Counted from the stretch's first letter, positions 23,432 through 33,034 are shown. The stretch: 64,000 bases of DNA from an uncultured Dialister sp. (GCA_900557365.1 UPXR01000002.1:62001-126000); one strand, 5' to 3'. Made by a program: numbers and translations. Notes: generated by a model not told the origin, from the sequence alone.

Positions 23432-24790
23432 ATGGAAGATCGCGGAAGTTTCAGATCCAGGCTGGGATTCCTCCTGGTAAGTGCAGGCTGTGCCATCGGC
23501 ATCGGGAATGTATGGAAATTTCCCTACATTTGCGGAGAATACGGCGGGGCTGTTTTTGTGCTGTTTTACCTGGCTTTCCTGGTACTGATGGGGATTCCTG
23601 TCATGACCATGGAGCTGGCAGTGGGCAGAGGAAGCCGGAAATCGGCGGTGCTCGGGTATAAAAGACTGGAGCCGGAAGGCTCCCTGTGGCATATTCACGG
23701 CTGGTTTGCTCTGGCCGGATGCTATCTGCTGATGATGTACTATACGACCGTATCGGGATGGATGCTGTCCTATTTCTGGAAATTTCTCACCGGCGTTTTT
23801 TCCTCCGGTATGTCTGCAGAGGGGGTGCCGGCTGTCTTCGGCGCCATGCTGGCGAGTCCCTGGGAAATGGGAATTTTCATGGCCCTTACGGTGGTGCTGG
23901 GGTTTGCCGTATGCGGACTGGGGCTGCACAACGGCGTGGAACGCATCACGAAATGGATGATGCTCTGTCTCCTTTTCCTGATTATTGTTCTGGCCGTACA
24001 CAGCATTTTCCTTCCCGGCGGAGAACCGGGACTGGCGTTCTACCTCCTTCCCGACTGGAACCGGGCCGTGGAAGCGGGTATCGGCAATGTAGCTTCCGCA
24101 GCCATGAATCAGGCTTTCTTTACCCTTTCTCTGGGGGTAGGGGCACTGGAAATCTTCGGCAGCTATATGTCGGATGATTTCACCCTGACGGGGGAAGCTG
24201 TGCGGATTACCCTGCTGGATACATTTGTAGCCATCATGGCAGGCCTTATCATCTTCCCGGCCTGCTTTGCCTATGATGTGCAGCCGGACCAGGGGCCGTC
24301 CCTGATCTTTATTACCCTGCCGAGGATTTTCCTCAATATGACGGGCGGGCAGCTCTGGGGAACGCTTTTCTTTGTGTTCATGACCTTTGCGTCTTTCTCC
24401 ACGGTGACTGCTGTTTTTGAAAATCTTATTTCCTGCTCTATGGACAATTTCGGATGGAGCCGGAAAAAGGCGGTCATTGTCAATCTGATTGCTATTTTCA
24501 TTCTCTCGATTCCCTGCGTTCTGGGCTACAATGTACTCAAGGGACAGACCTTCATCGGCGCCCGGGACGTACTGGACAGCGAGGACTTCCTGGTCAGCAA
24601 CATTCTTCTTCCCGGCGGTGCGCTCATTTATCTCCTCTTCTGTGTATCCCGCTGGGGCTGGGGATTTGAAAAATATGCGGCAGAGGTCAATAAGGGCGTT
24701 GGCCTGAAGATGCCGCTCTGGGTCAAGCCGTACTTCCGGTATATTCTGCCGGTGCTGATTCTGGTCATCCTGATTCGGGGTCTGATCTGA
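23432..24790 (+). CDS. Neurotransmitter:sodium symporter (NSS) family amino-acid transporter, copy 1
   Basis: This 452-residue cytoplasmic-membrane protein of the NSS (SNF) family takes up amino acids with Na+. The TM1 signature GCAIGIGNVWKFPY is at 19-32, with its unwound-helix Gly and Asn that bind Na+ and substrate. The TM6-TM8 region includes NQAFFTLSLGVGALEIFGSY near 230 and TFASFSTVTAVFENL near 322. It has about 11 membrane segments, as in bacterial TnaT/Tyt1. The nearest functional guesses are Trp or Tyr uptake, but the substrate cannot be read. It is the first of three tandem copies. Confidence 0.9.
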   Translation: MEDRGSFRSRLGFLLVSAGCAIGIGNVWKFPYICGEYGGAVFVLFYLAFLVLMGIPVMTMELAVGRGSRKSAVLGYKRLEPEGSLWHIHGWFALAGCYLLMMYYTTVSGWMLSYFWKFLTGVFSSGMSAEGVPAVFGAMLASPWEMGIFMALTVVLGFAVCGLGLHNGVERITKWMMLCLLFLIIVLAVHSIFLPGGEPGLAFYLLPDWNRAVEAGIGNVASAAMNQAFFTLSLGVGALEIFGSYMSDDFTLTGEAVRITLLDTFVAIMAGLIIFPACFAYDVQPDQGPSLIFITLPRIFLNMTGGQLWGTLFFVFMTFASFSTVTAVFENLISCSMDNFGWSRKKAVIVNLIAIFILSIPCVLGYNVLKGQTFIGARDVLDSEDFLVSNILLPGGALIYLLFCVSRWGWGFEKYAAEVNKGVGLKMPLWVKPYFRYILPVLILVILIRGLI

Positions 24791-24837
24791 GTTTTGGCAG
24801 ATTTAAAAAGAAAAAATAAAGAATATAAAGACAAAAG

Positions 24838-24875
24838 GAACGGGCCGTTCTGCAGAATTGCAGGGCCCGTTTTTC
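24838..24875 (+). terminator. Terminator after NSS copy 1
   Basis: AACGGGCC and GGGCCCGTT with inner CTGCA/TGCAG pairing, then TTTTTC; about 50 bases past the stop codon. Confidence 0.75.
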
Positions 24876-24878
24876 TTA

Positions 24879-24906
24879 TTGCCGAAAAGATACTTTGTGC
24901 TACAAT
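24879..24906 (+). promoter_or_regulatory. Promoter of NSS copy 2
   Basis: TTGCCG (24879-24884) and TACAAT (24901-24906) are 16 bases apart, directly after the terminator of copy 1. Confidence 0.5.
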
Positions 24907-24942
24907 AAAGACTGCATTTGAACAGAAAAGGAGAATGGAAGA

Positions 24943-26298
24943 ATGGAAGAAAGAGGAAGTTTTAAATCCCGGCTGGGATTTCTTTTGGTGAGCGCAGGCT
25001 GTGCCATCGGCATCGGCAATGTATGGAAATTTCCCTACATCTGCGGTGAGTACGGCGGCGCTGTTTTTGTGCTCTTTTACATCGGATTTCTGCTGCTCAT
25101 GGGCATTCCCATTATGACCATGGAATTTGCGGTCGGGCGGGCAAGCCATCAGAGTGCGGTCCGTGCCTACCGTGCGCTGGAGCCGAAGGGGACCGTATGG
25201 CACATCTGGGGCTGGTTCTGTGTGGCCGGATGCACCATGCTCATGATGTACTACACCACCGTATCGGGATGGATCATTTCCTATTTCTGGAAATTCCTCA
25301 CCGGCACCTTTGAGGGAGCCGGCCACGACAGTGTACCGGCTGTCTTCGGCGCCATGCTGGCGAATCCCTGGGAAATGACGCTCTTCATGGCCGTTACGGT
25401 AGTTCTGGGATTTGCCGTATGCGGACTGGGGCTTCACAGGGGCGTGGAGCGCATTACGAAATGGATGATGCTCTGCCTTCTGTTTCTGATTGTCATTCTG
25501 GCAGTGAACAGCATGCTTCTTCCGGGCGGAGAAAAGGGCCTGGAATTTTACCTTCTTCCCGACTGGGACCGGGCTGTGGAAGCCGGTCTGGGCAATGTGG
25601 CCTCTGCGGCGATGAGCCAGGCTTTCTTTACCCTGTCTCTGGGACTGGGGTCCCTGGAAATTTTCGGGAGCTATATGGCCGATGATTTCTCCCTCACCGG
25701 AGAATCGGTGCGGATCACTGCGCTGGACACCTTCGTGGCTCTTCTTTCGGGATTCATCATCTTCCCGGCCTGCTTTGCCTATGATGTGCAGCCCGATCAG
25801 GGCCCGTCCCTGATTTTCATCACTCTGCCGCAGATTTTCCTGAATATGACCGGAGGGCGCATCTGGGGGACGCTCTTCTTTATCTTTATGACCTTTGCCT
25901 CTTTTTCCACGGTGACCGCCGTTTTTGAGAATCTGATTGCCAGCACTATGGATAATTTCGGATGGAGCCGGAAAAAGGCGGTCATTGTGAATACGATTGC
26001 CATGCTGATTCTTTCTCTGCCCTGCGTCCTGGGCTACAATGTGCTCAGGGATCAGACCTTCATCGGAGGCAGGGATGTACTGGGAAGCGAGGATTTCATC
26101 GTGAGCAACCTGCTTCTTCCCGTGGGAGCCATGGTGTATCTTCTTTTCTGCGTCACCCGGTACGGATGGGGCTTTGATCGGTACATTGCGGAGGTCAATA
26201 AGGGAATCGGCCTGAAAATGCCGCTCTGGATCAAGCCCTACCTGCAGTATGTGCTGCCGATTCTGATTCTGATTATCTTTATCCGCGGGCTGATGTGA
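24943..26298 (+). CDS. NSS-family amino-acid transporter, copy 2
   Basis: This 451-residue transporter is closely similar along its whole length to copy 1. Shared parts include the TM1 motif GCAIGIGNVWKFPYICGEYGG, the YDVQPDQGPSLIFITLP loop, the SMDNFGWSRKKAVIVN-like segment and the closing PLWIKPYLQYVLP. Differences concentrate at the TM3-TM4 loop (EGAGHDSV in place of SSGMSAEGV) and in TM2. AAAAGGAGA precedes the ATG. It has its own promoter at 24879-24906, so it is not simply co-transcribed with copy 1. Substrate unknown. Confidence 0.9.
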   Translation: MEERGSFKSRLGFLLVSAGCAIGIGNVWKFPYICGEYGGAVFVLFYIGFLLLMGIPIMTMEFAVGRASHQSAVRAYRALEPKGTVWHIWGWFCVAGCTMLMMYYTTVSGWIISYFWKFLTGTFEGAGHDSVPAVFGAMLANPWEMTLFMAVTVVLGFAVCGLGLHRGVERITKWMMLCLLFLIVILAVNSMLLPGGEKGLEFYLLPDWDRAVEAGLGNVASAAMSQAFFTLSLGLGSLEIFGSYMADDFSLTGESVRITALDTFVALLSGFIIFPACFAYDVQPDQGPSLIFITLPQIFLNMTGGRIWGTLFFIFMTFASFSTVTAVFENLIASTMDNFGWSRKKAVIVNTIAMLILSLPCVLGYNVLRDQTFIGGRDVLGSEDFIVSNLLLPVGAMVYLLFCVTRYGWGFDRYIAEVNKGIGLKMPLWIKPYLQYVLPILILIIFIRGLM

Positions 26299-26332
26299 GA
26301 AAAAACAGGGGAAAATCCGGATTTTTGTGCAT

Positions 26333-26361
26333 TTGATAAATTCCCCGCATTCTATTAAAAT
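26333..26361 (+). promoter_or_regulatory. Promoter of NSS copy 3
   Basis: TTGATA (26333-26338) and TAAAAT (26356-26361) are exactly 17 bases apart, 32 bases before the start codon. Confidence 0.6.
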
Positions 26362-26393
26362 AGAAAGGCATATTTGCACAGGAGGAAAGAAGA

Positions 26394-27746
26394 ATGGAAG
26401 AAAGAGACAGTTTCAAATCCCGTCTGGGATTTATTCTGGTCAGTGCGGGCTGTGCGATCGGCATCGGCAATGTATGGAAATTTCCTTACATCTGCGGTGA
26501 GTACGGCGGCGCTGTTTTTGTACTTTTCTATATCGCATTTTTGATTCTGATGGGCATTCCCGTAGTGACCATGGAACTGGCCATCGGCCGGGCGAGCCGG
26601 AAAAGCGCCATGCGGGGCATGGAAACCCTGGAGAAAAAGGGAACGGTATGGCATCTCTGGGGCTGGGCCTGTCTGCTGGGCACCTTTGTCCTGATGATCT
26701 ATTACACCATGATTTCCGGATGGATGGTCGATTATTTCTGGCGCTTTGCCAACGGTTCCTTTGACGGGATGACCGCTGCCGGGGTATCTGCTTCCTTCGG
26801 GGAAATGGTTTCCAATCCGGCAGAGCTGATTCTCTTCATGGGGCTGAATGTACTGATCGGTTTCGCCGTCTGCGCCGGCGGGGTCGCCAAGAGCCTGGAA
26901 AAGGTGACGAAAGTCATGATGCTGGGCCTTCTGGGGCTGATTGTGATTCTGGCAGTGAACAGCATGCTTCTTCCCGGCGGGGAGAAGGGCCTGGCATTCT
27001 ACCTCCTTCCCGACTGGAATCGGGCTGTGGAAGCCGGACTGGGAAATGTAGCCGCTGCGGCAATGAGCCAGGCCTTCTTCACCCTTTCCGTAGGGCAGGG
27101 CTCCATGGAAATCTTCGGGAGCTATATCAATAAGGACTATGCGCTTACGGGAGAAGCGGTGCGCATCACCGTACTGGATACCTTCGTGGCCATCATGGCA
27201 GGTCTGATTATTTTCCCGGCCTGCTTTGCCTTCGGGGTGGCTCCCTCGGAAGGGCCTTCTCTGATTTTCCAGGCGCTTCCCAATATTTTCATCAATATGC
27301 CTATGGGACGCTTCTGGGGTGCGCTTTTCTTTATCTTCATGACCTTTGCGTCCTTCTCTACAGTTACAGCCGTTTTTGAAGGGCTGATCGGCAACTGCAT
27401 GGACAATTTCGGCTGGAGCCGGAAAAAGGCGGTATGGATTCTTCTGCCGCTGATTTTCTTCGGCAGCCTGCCCTGCATCCTGGGCTTTAACGTGTGGTCC
27501 GATGTACGGATTTTCGGGAAGGAAATCCTGGATGCGGAGGACTTCCTGGTGAGCAGCATTGTCCTTCCCCTGGGGTCCGTTATCTTTGCTGTATTCTGCG
27601 TATGGAAGAACGGCTGGGGCTTTGACAGATACCTGGCAGAGGTCAATGCCGGGGAAGGCATGAAAATGCCCCGGTGGATCAAACCCTATTTCCAGTATGT
27701 GCTTCCCGTGCTGATCGGCATCATTCTGGTCCGCGGTCTGATCTGA
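26394..27746 (+). CDS. NSS-family amino-acid transporter, copy 3
   Basis: This 450-residue transporter has the same TM1 signature and overall layout but is more diverged than copies 1 and 2. The loop after TM3 reads FDGMTAAGVSASFGEMVSNP, the mid-protein loop reads FGVAPSEGPSLIFQALP in place of YDVQPDQGPS, and TM8 carries EGLIGNCMDNFGWSRKK. These changes lie near the substrate vestibule and suggest a different amino acid. GGAGGAAA lies before the ATG. Its own promoter is at 26333-26361 and a very strong terminator is at 27828-27866. Confidence 0.9.
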   Translation: MEERDSFKSRLGFILVSAGCAIGIGNVWKFPYICGEYGGAVFVLFYIAFLILMGIPVVTMELAIGRASRKSAMRGMETLEKKGTVWHLWGWACLLGTFVLMIYYTMISGWMVDYFWRFANGSFDGMTAAGVSASFGEMVSNPAELILFMGLNVLIGFAVCAGGVAKSLEKVTKVMMLGLLGLIVILAVNSMLLPGGEKGLAFYLLPDWNRAVEAGLGNVAAAAMSQAFFTLSVGQGSMEIFGSYINKDYALTGEAVRITVLDTFVAIMAGLIIFPACFAFGVAPSEGPSLIFQALPNIFINMPMGRFWGALFFIFMTFASFSTVTAVFEGLIGNCMDNFGWSRKKAVWILLPLIFFGSLPCILGFNVWSDVRIFGKEILDAEDFLVSSIVLPLGSVIFAVFCVWKNGWGFDRYLAEVNAGEGMKMPRWIKPYFQYVLPVLIGIILVRGLI

Positions 27747-27827
27747 CCGGAAATAATACATGCAGAGCATTCCCGTGCAGGGAACGGGAGTCATAAGGAT
27801 ACAAACGCATCGGAAATTTTGCCAAAC

Positions 27828-27866
27828 GAAAGAGAGGCAGGAGAATATTCTCCTGCCTCTCTTTTT
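27828..27866. terminator. Strong bidirectional terminator after the NSS cluster
   Basis: AAAGAGAGGCAGGAGAA and TTCTCCTGCCTCTCTTT form a 17-bp perfect stem with a 2-4 base loop, T's on both strands. It ends the third NSS gene and the converging HAD gene. Confidence 0.9.
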
Positions 27867-27896
27867 ATGTGGCGGTCCGTTTTGCTGGCGGAACGT

Positions 27897-28598
27897 TTAT
27901 TTCTGCTCCCTGCCGAGGAGAAGTTCCCGCAGGGATTCCGGAGAATCCGCCAGCGCGTCCGCACCGGCTTCTTCCAGCTCCTGCCGTGAACCGTACCCGT
28001 AGGTCACGCCCACGGAGGGGAGATGCATTGTTTTTGCGCCGTGAATATCGTAGGCGGTATCTCCGATCATGAGGGCATTTCCTTCGATTTCCCGGGAGGA
28101 AAATCCCGCTTCGGCAAGGCAGCGGAACACTTTCCGGATGATTCGTGCTTTCGGGGAAGTTTCGTCTTTCTTCTCCAGCTCATCCCCGACTTCGCTGCCG
28201 CAGATGACGGAAAAATACGGCGCAAATCCGAAATTTTCCAGGATCTGCTTCACGAAGGGCTCGGGCTTGCTGGAGGCTACGGCAAGGATCCGGTGATCCG
28301 CCAGAGCCTCCCGGAACAGGAGTTCCAGTCCGGGATAGGGGCGGCAGTCCAGGATGCCTTCCGTTTCATACAGCTCCCGGAATTTGGTGACAGCCGTGAC
28401 AATCTGCTCGTGGGTGAAATGGTACACCTTTTCATACTGCACATTAAGAGGGGGCCCGATGAAGCTCTGCAGCACCTGCGGGTCATTTTCCTCGATGCCC
28501 AGAGCGTTCAGGCTGTACCGGACGGCGCATATGATGCCCGGCGCCGATTCGGAGACGGTGCCGTCCAGATCAAAAAGCAGAAATCTGTATTTTTTCAT
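27897..28598 (-). CDS. HAD-superfamily phosphatase (phosphoglycolate phosphatase-like)
   Basis: This 233-residue cytoplasmic hydrolase is of HAD subfamily IA. The nucleophile motif FDLDGT is at 9-14 (Asp10, Asp12), a helical cap covers about 17-85, motif II Ser is in VASSKPE near 110, the motif III Lys is near 150 (SPKARI) and GDTAYDIHGA near 177 holds the metal-binding acids. The substrate could be phosphoglycolate, a nucleotide or pyrophosphate (PpaX-like); sequence does not decide. It lies 49 bases after the transglutaminase gene and may be the last gene of that operon. Confidence 0.85.
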   Translation of the reverse strand: MKKYRFLLFDLDGTVSESAPGIICAVRYSLNALGIEENDPQVLQSFIGPPLNVQYEKVYHFTHEQIVTAVTKFRELYETEGILDCRPYPGLELLFREALADHRILAVASSKPEPFVKQILENFGFAPYFSVICGSEVGDELEKKDETSPKARIIRKVFRCLAEAGFSSREIEGNALMIGDTAYDIHGAKTMHLPSVGVTYGYGSRQELEEAGADALADSPESLRELLLGREQK

Positions 28599-28647
28599 GA
28601 AAAATCCTTTCTGAATGCCCTGCAGGGCAGAGATATGGAATGAAACC

Positions 28648-30990
28648 TTAAAGCTTTCGCCGGATACGGAAATCCAGCTTTTCCCGGAATGTCATTCCGG
28701 ACAGGCAGCGTTCCCGGACGGTGCGGATCAGTGCGGCACCGTGCTTCCGGTCCTCCGGAGAGAGTCCTTTTCCGGAGAATCTGGCTTTTTCCAGAAGGGC
28801 CAGGAAATCTGCCAGGGGAGCGAAGCGGACATCCTTCCGTGCAGCTTCCCGGCGGGCGGAGAGCGGTCCTCTGACGGGAAGCTGCGCCCAGACAGACAGG
28901 CGGTCTCCGTAATCGATGAGCCTGTTGAAATGCATCTTATCGGAGGAAGCCCGGGCAATCAGCCGGTCTGCGGCGGTCCACCGGAAGAAGAGGACTCCCG
29001 CTGCACCGGCCAGGAGCACAAGCAGAAAGGCCAGCAGCTCGGCCGCAAAGGAGAAGGTGCTGCCGTTCTGCGGACGGGACTGCTGCGGCGGCTTCTGTTG
29101 AGGCTGCTGCTGCGGAGGCGGCGTTTTCGCCTGTTTTTCATTTGCAGAGGACGGCTGTTCCGGATTGTCCCGGCGGTTCTCCCGGTCATCCCGGGGAGCA
29201 TCGGGGGCACCGGCGTCATTTTTCTTTTTGTCCTCCGGAAGGGGGAATGGATTCGGCGTGCCGTCATAGCCTGGCGTCATTTCCACAGGCTGCCATCCCA
29301 GACCGTCCACGTAGACCTCTGCCCAGGCATGGGCATGGCGGTCGTTCACGGAGAAGAGGCGGAGCCCCGACGGGGAAAGGGCGCTGCTGTTCAGCTCTTC
29401 CGGCCCCACGGTAAGTCCTACGGCATACCGGGCGGGAATGCCGGATTCACGGAGAAGCATTACGGCTGCGGAAGCAAAGGACGTGCAGTATCCCTTTTTG
29501 CTGTGCAGGAGGAAATAGGAAATGAAATCTTCTCCCGGGGGAGTTTTTCCGGGATTGACCGTATAGCGGTAATTTTGTGCCAGGAAAGTACGGATTTCCT
29601 CCACCCGGCGGCGTTTCTCAGAAAGAGTGGATACCTTCGGAAGCGGTCCCAGTGCGGAAAGGGCTTCCTTTACGGAGTCGGGCACATCCAGATAGCGGGC
29701 ATAGACGAATTTCCGGTATGATTCCTCGCTTCGCATATAGGTGGTATAGTACGGGTCGGCCGAGGATTCACGGGCCATCATGGAAAGGAGGGCTCCTGCG
29801 GGAAGGTCCCACCGATAGGTGGAGTAAGCTTTTCCGCCTGCACTGACCGGCGCCCGGTCGAAAACAAAGAAATCCGTACCGAAGCTGGCATCGTAGGGCA
29901 GAAGGAAGTACTTTGTCTTTTCATAAACTGCATCGACGGAGAAATCCCGTTTCATCACTGCCGGCGTTTCTCCGTTTTTCGTATAGTTGGACAGAGTCTG
30001 CGAAAGGGCCGGGCTCCGGGAAATGACTTCCATGAGCCAGGCGCCCTGGTCATACCATTCTCCCTGGGTATTCCGGAAAAGGGAGGAAACGCTGTCATAG
30101 GCGCTGTCCGGCAGATCGTTCCAGCGGTTCAGCCGGTAAGCGCCGCCGGTCCAGCTCCGCAGATACAGCCGGCGGTCCGTTTCCGCCGATTCGATATCGG
30201 CCAGAATCCGTCCGGAATAGCGGATGCCTCTGACGGAGCCCAGGGCGTCGCTGCCGGGTGTTCCCTTCATGAGGCCCGTGTAGGCATTGCCTGCATGGAA
30301 AACGGGGTCATAGGGAGCGGTGGAGGCAACGATGGTGTCCTGCATGCGGGAAAGGAACCCGGGCTGTTCATAGCGGTCCTCCGGCACAATCAGGGAAAGA
30401 ACGGCTCCTGCCGCGAGGGCAAAGAGAAAGACCGGGACTTCCGGAAAGGTCCGTACCGATTTTCGCAGTCCTGCAGGAATGGTGAGCAGGTATGCGCCGA
30501 GCAGAACCGTTCCGTATACAGGAACATCCGTGCCGTAGTAAAAGCCGAGAAAGAGAAGAACCGTCAGAAGACAGGCCTGTAGGATCTTTCCCGGGAAAAA
30601 GAAGTGAGCCGCAGTAAAGAAGCACGCCGTAAGGTATACCAGGAAGAACGCAAAGGGAGTGCCGCTGGTTCCGGGGGCTGCTTTCGGGACAGCCATGGTC
30701 AGCCCGTAAGGGGCGCGGAGCGTCTCGGCCAGAGCACCGGCAGAAGCAAGAAAGCTTTCCGAAAGAGTATCCCGGAAGAAGAACAATCCCAGAAAGGCCA
30801 GGAGGAAAAGACCGAAAACAAGGCGGAGCTGATGGCTTTTATCCTGCTTTCCGCCGACGGCAGTCAGCGCCAGCGTCAGGATAAAGGCAGAAAGGGAAAG
30901 AAGCAGGGAAGACCCGCCGAAGTAAGCGGTGCATACCGAGAGAGCGCCGAAGGCACCCAGAGCGGAAATCAATGGGAGAAAAAGGTTCAT
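28648..30990 (-). CDS. TgpA-like membrane transglutaminase/protease
   Basis: This 780-residue protein has 6-7 hydrophobic segments in residues 1-200, a large external domain with a transglutaminase-like fold (about 430-590), a Pro/Gln/Asn-rich linker (about 590-650) and one more membrane helix near 660 before a cytoplasmic tail. The catalytic Cys is in KKGYCTSFASAAVMLLR near 507 and the His in RHAHAWAEVYVDGLGWQPVE near 555. It follows moxR and a DUF58 gene, the standard partners. The start overlaps the DUF58 stop by 4 bases. The role of such trios is not well defined; envelope protein processing is suspected. Confidence 0.88.
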   Translation of the reverse strand: MNLFLPLISALGAFGALSVCTAYFGGSSLLLSLSAFILTLALTAVGGKQDKSHQLRLVFGLFLLAFLGLFFFRDTLSESFLASAGALAETLRAPYGLTMAVPKAAPGTSGTPFAFFLVYLTACFFTAAHFFFPGKILQACLLTVLLFLGFYYGTDVPVYGTVLLGAYLLTIPAGLRKSVRTFPEVPVFLFALAAGAVLSLIVPEDRYEQPGFLSRMQDTIVASTAPYDPVFHAGNAYTGLMKGTPGSDALGSVRGIRYSGRILADIESAETDRRLYLRSWTGGAYRLNRWNDLPDSAYDSVSSLFRNTQGEWYDQGAWLMEVISRSPALSQTLSNYTKNGETPAVMKRDFSVDAVYEKTKYFLLPYDASFGTDFFVFDRAPVSAGGKAYSTYRWDLPAGALLSMMARESSADPYYTTYMRSEESYRKFVYARYLDVPDSVKEALSALGPLPKVSTLSEKRRRVEEIRTFLAQNYRYTVNPGKTPPGEDFISYFLLHSKKGYCTSFASAAVMLLRESGIPARYAVGLTVGPEELNSSALSPSGLRLFSVNDRHAHAWAEVYVDGLGWQPVEMTPGYDGTPNPFPLPEDKKKNDAGAPDAPRDDRENRRDNPEQPSSANEKQAKTPPPQQQPQQKPPQQSRPQNGSTFSFAAELLAFLLVLLAGAAGVLFFRWTAADRLIARASSDKMHFNRLIDYGDRLSVWAQLPVRGPLSARREAARKDVRFAPLADFLALLEKARFSGKGLSPEDRKHGAALIRTVRERCLSGMTFREKLDFRIRRKL

Positions 30991-32003
30991 ATCCGGCCTC
31001 CCAAAGCACTTTCCAGAGCGCTTTTTCCGGACAGGGCCGCCCGCCGGGATCCTTCAGCGGCGCACCAGATGACCGGTGACAATAAAGGCGGCACGGGCGG
31101 ATCGGGATTTCCCGTCAGGTACAGCAGGGGAACCGTGGGATTGAAGGAAGCGGTTTCCAGGGCACGGTCTCCGCCGGAGGCCAGAAAAGCGGAAACGGCC
31201 CGCTGCCAGTCTTCTCCGGTGCGGATCGTTTCCAGTACGGGGACTCCCTTTTCCGTGGCCCAGGCGAAGCGGAAAGGACGGTGCGCTCCGGTAAGGGCGG
31301 AGCCTACGGAGTAGAGAGTGTCTGCCACGATGTCCCGGAGGCCGCCGTCCTTTTCGTAATCGGCAGCAAGAATCAGGCTGTCGCTTTCCGCCGGCCAGGT
31401 ATCCCGTACATACACATCCTCTGTGCGGGCGGTAATTTTCCAGTTGATCAGGTGGGGATTGTCCCCGGGCTTGTATTCCGTCGCGCCGAAATGTTCCGTC
31501 TCGTCGGCGGACTGCAGGCGGGACAGACTCTGCAGGATGATATCTTCCCGGCCTGCCTTTTCCGGCAGGACCAGCAGAGGAAGGCGGGCCAGCTTCCTGT
31601 GAAAGGAAAGAAGACCGAACGGATCGGTCCATTCCACCCGCATGGGTTTTGTCAGGATTCGTCCGCAGTGGGGAAGAAAAACGGGAACGGAAAAGGAAAT
31701 GCCTTTTTCCGAAAGCGCCGGTTTCTCAGAGGAGCGGGCGGCGGGACGGACACGGAGACCGCCCAGAAAAGGCACAGCTTTTCCTGAAACGGTAAGAACA
31801 GCAGAAACCGATTCTTTTCTCCGGGCCTTCTGCGGGAGCGTGAGAGAAACGGAAAGATGCTTCCCCGCCAGCCGTCCGAAAAGGGCGGACAGAAGAGGCA
31901 CCGCCGCCAGCAGAACAGCAAGAAGGAAGGCACCGTACAGGTCGTACAGAGTCATAAGAAGGAAGGACAGGATAAGGAGAAAGATATAAAGAATCCGGAT
32001 CAT
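30987..32003 (-). CDS. DUF58-domain protein
   Basis: This 338-residue protein has two N-terminal hydrophobic segments (about 3-45) and a DUF58 domain in the C-terminal half, with the diagnostic GATEYKPGDNPHLINWKITART near residue 190. That pattern (YxxGDxxRxIxWxxxART) is kept except that the usual Arg before Ile is Leu. It is encoded between moxR (4-base gap) and the transglutaminase (4-base overlap), so all three are translationally linked. DUF58 proteins have a von Willebrand A-like fold and are thought to be MoxR partners. Confidence 0.88.
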   Translation of the reverse strand: MIRILYIFLLILSFLLMTLYDLYGAFLLAVLLAAVPLLSALFGRLAGKHLSVSLTLPQKARRKESVSAVLTVSGKAVPFLGGLRVRPAARSSEKPALSEKGISFSVPVFLPHCGRILTKPMRVEWTDPFGLLSFHRKLARLPLLVLPEKAGREDIILQSLSRLQSADETEHFGATEYKPGDNPHLINWKITARTEDVYVRDTWPAESDSLILAADYEKDGGLRDIVADTLYSVGSALTGAHRPFRFAWATEKGVPVLETIRTGEDWQRAVSAFLASGGDRALETASFNPTVPLLYLTGNPDPPVPPLLSPVIWCAAEGSRRAALSGKSALESALGGRI

Positions 32004-32007
32004 CCCG

Positions 32008-32949
32008 TCATTCCTCCTGCAGAGTGGGCATGGGCACGGCGGCCAGAAGATCGGTCAGGACATCCTCCGGGGTCTTTCCGGCAAAGCGGGCTTCTCCGGA
32101 AAGGGAAATGCGGTGAGCCAGGGTATAGGGGGCTACGGCCAGTACATCATCGGGAACAGCGTAGTCTCTGCCTTCCGTGAGCGCATGGGCCTTTGTCATT
32201 GCTGCCAGAGCCATTGTGCCCCGGGGAGAGATGCCGAGCCGGATATCCGGTCTGCGGCGGCTTTCCGCAGCAATGTCGACCATGTATGCATAGAGCGCAT
32301 CCTCCGTGTGGACGGCGGCGGCCTGCGTCCGGAGCTGCAGCAGCTGCTCGGCGGTAATGACCGGAGACAGCACATCCGGAGCAAGACGGCGGCTGCCCTT
32401 CAGGATTTCGACTTCGTCTTTCTTTTCCGGATAGCCTACAGTGATGCGGATCATGAAGCGGTCTGTCTGGGATTCAGGGAGCTCCTGCGTGCCGGATGAC
32501 CCGAAAGGATTCTGCGTGGCCATGACAATGAAGGGCTGCGGAACGGCATGGGTCTTTCCGTCTACGGAAAGTTTGCCTTCCTGCATGACCTCCAGCAGCG
32601 CCGACTGGGTCTTCGGGGATGCCCGGTTGATTTCATCGGCCAGGAACAGATTGGTCATGGCACAGCCCGGGACATACCGGAAGGTGCCGGAATTCTTATC
32701 ATACATGGAAAAGCCCGTGATGTCCGTGGGAAGCACATCCGGGGTGAACTGCATCCGCTTGCAGTCCAGTCCCAGCACATGGGTGAAGGCCAGGGCAATG
32801 GTGGTTTTCCCTACTCCGGGAATATCATCAATCAGGATATGGCCTCCCGCCAGGATGGCAGTAAGGATGCGGCGGAGCACCTCTTCCTTGCCGAGGACCG
32901 CTTTGCCTGTCTCAGCAAGAATTGAATCAATGGTTTCTTTTGCATTCAT
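32008..32949 (-). CDS. MoxR-family AAA+ ATPase
   Basis: This 313-residue cytoplasmic ATPase is of the MoxR type. Walker A IPGVGKTT is at 43-50, Walker B LFLADEINRASPKTQSALLE near 106, sensor 1 MATQNP near 147 and the lid domain after 210 with GISPRG. It is the first gene of the moxR-DUF58-transglutaminase unit and probably remodels the DUF58 partner or its targets. A minus-strand TATAAT lies about 50 bases upstream, back to back with the tRNA promoter. Full length. Confidence 0.92.
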   Translation of the reverse strand: MNAKETIDSILAETGKAVLGKEEVLRRILTAILAGGHILIDDIPGVGKTTIALAFTHVLGLDCKRMQFTPDVLPTDITGFSMYDKNSGTFRYVPGCAMTNLFLADEINRASPKTQSALLEVMQEGKLSVDGKTHAVPQPFIVMATQNPFGSSGTQELPESQTDRFMIRITVGYPEKKDEVEILKGSRRLAPDVLSPVITAEQLLQLRTQAAAVHTEDALYAYMVDIAAESRRRPDIRLGISPRGTMALAAMTKAHALTEGRDYAVPDDVLAVAPYTLAHRISLSGEARFAGKTPEDVLTDLLAAVPMPTLQEE

Positions 32950-33034
32950 AAAGAGTACCTCTTATTTCTTTGATTTCGTCACATCTATTATTATACGCCG
33001 GCAAGTAAAGAATCCGTCAGGAACGGCCGGGGGT

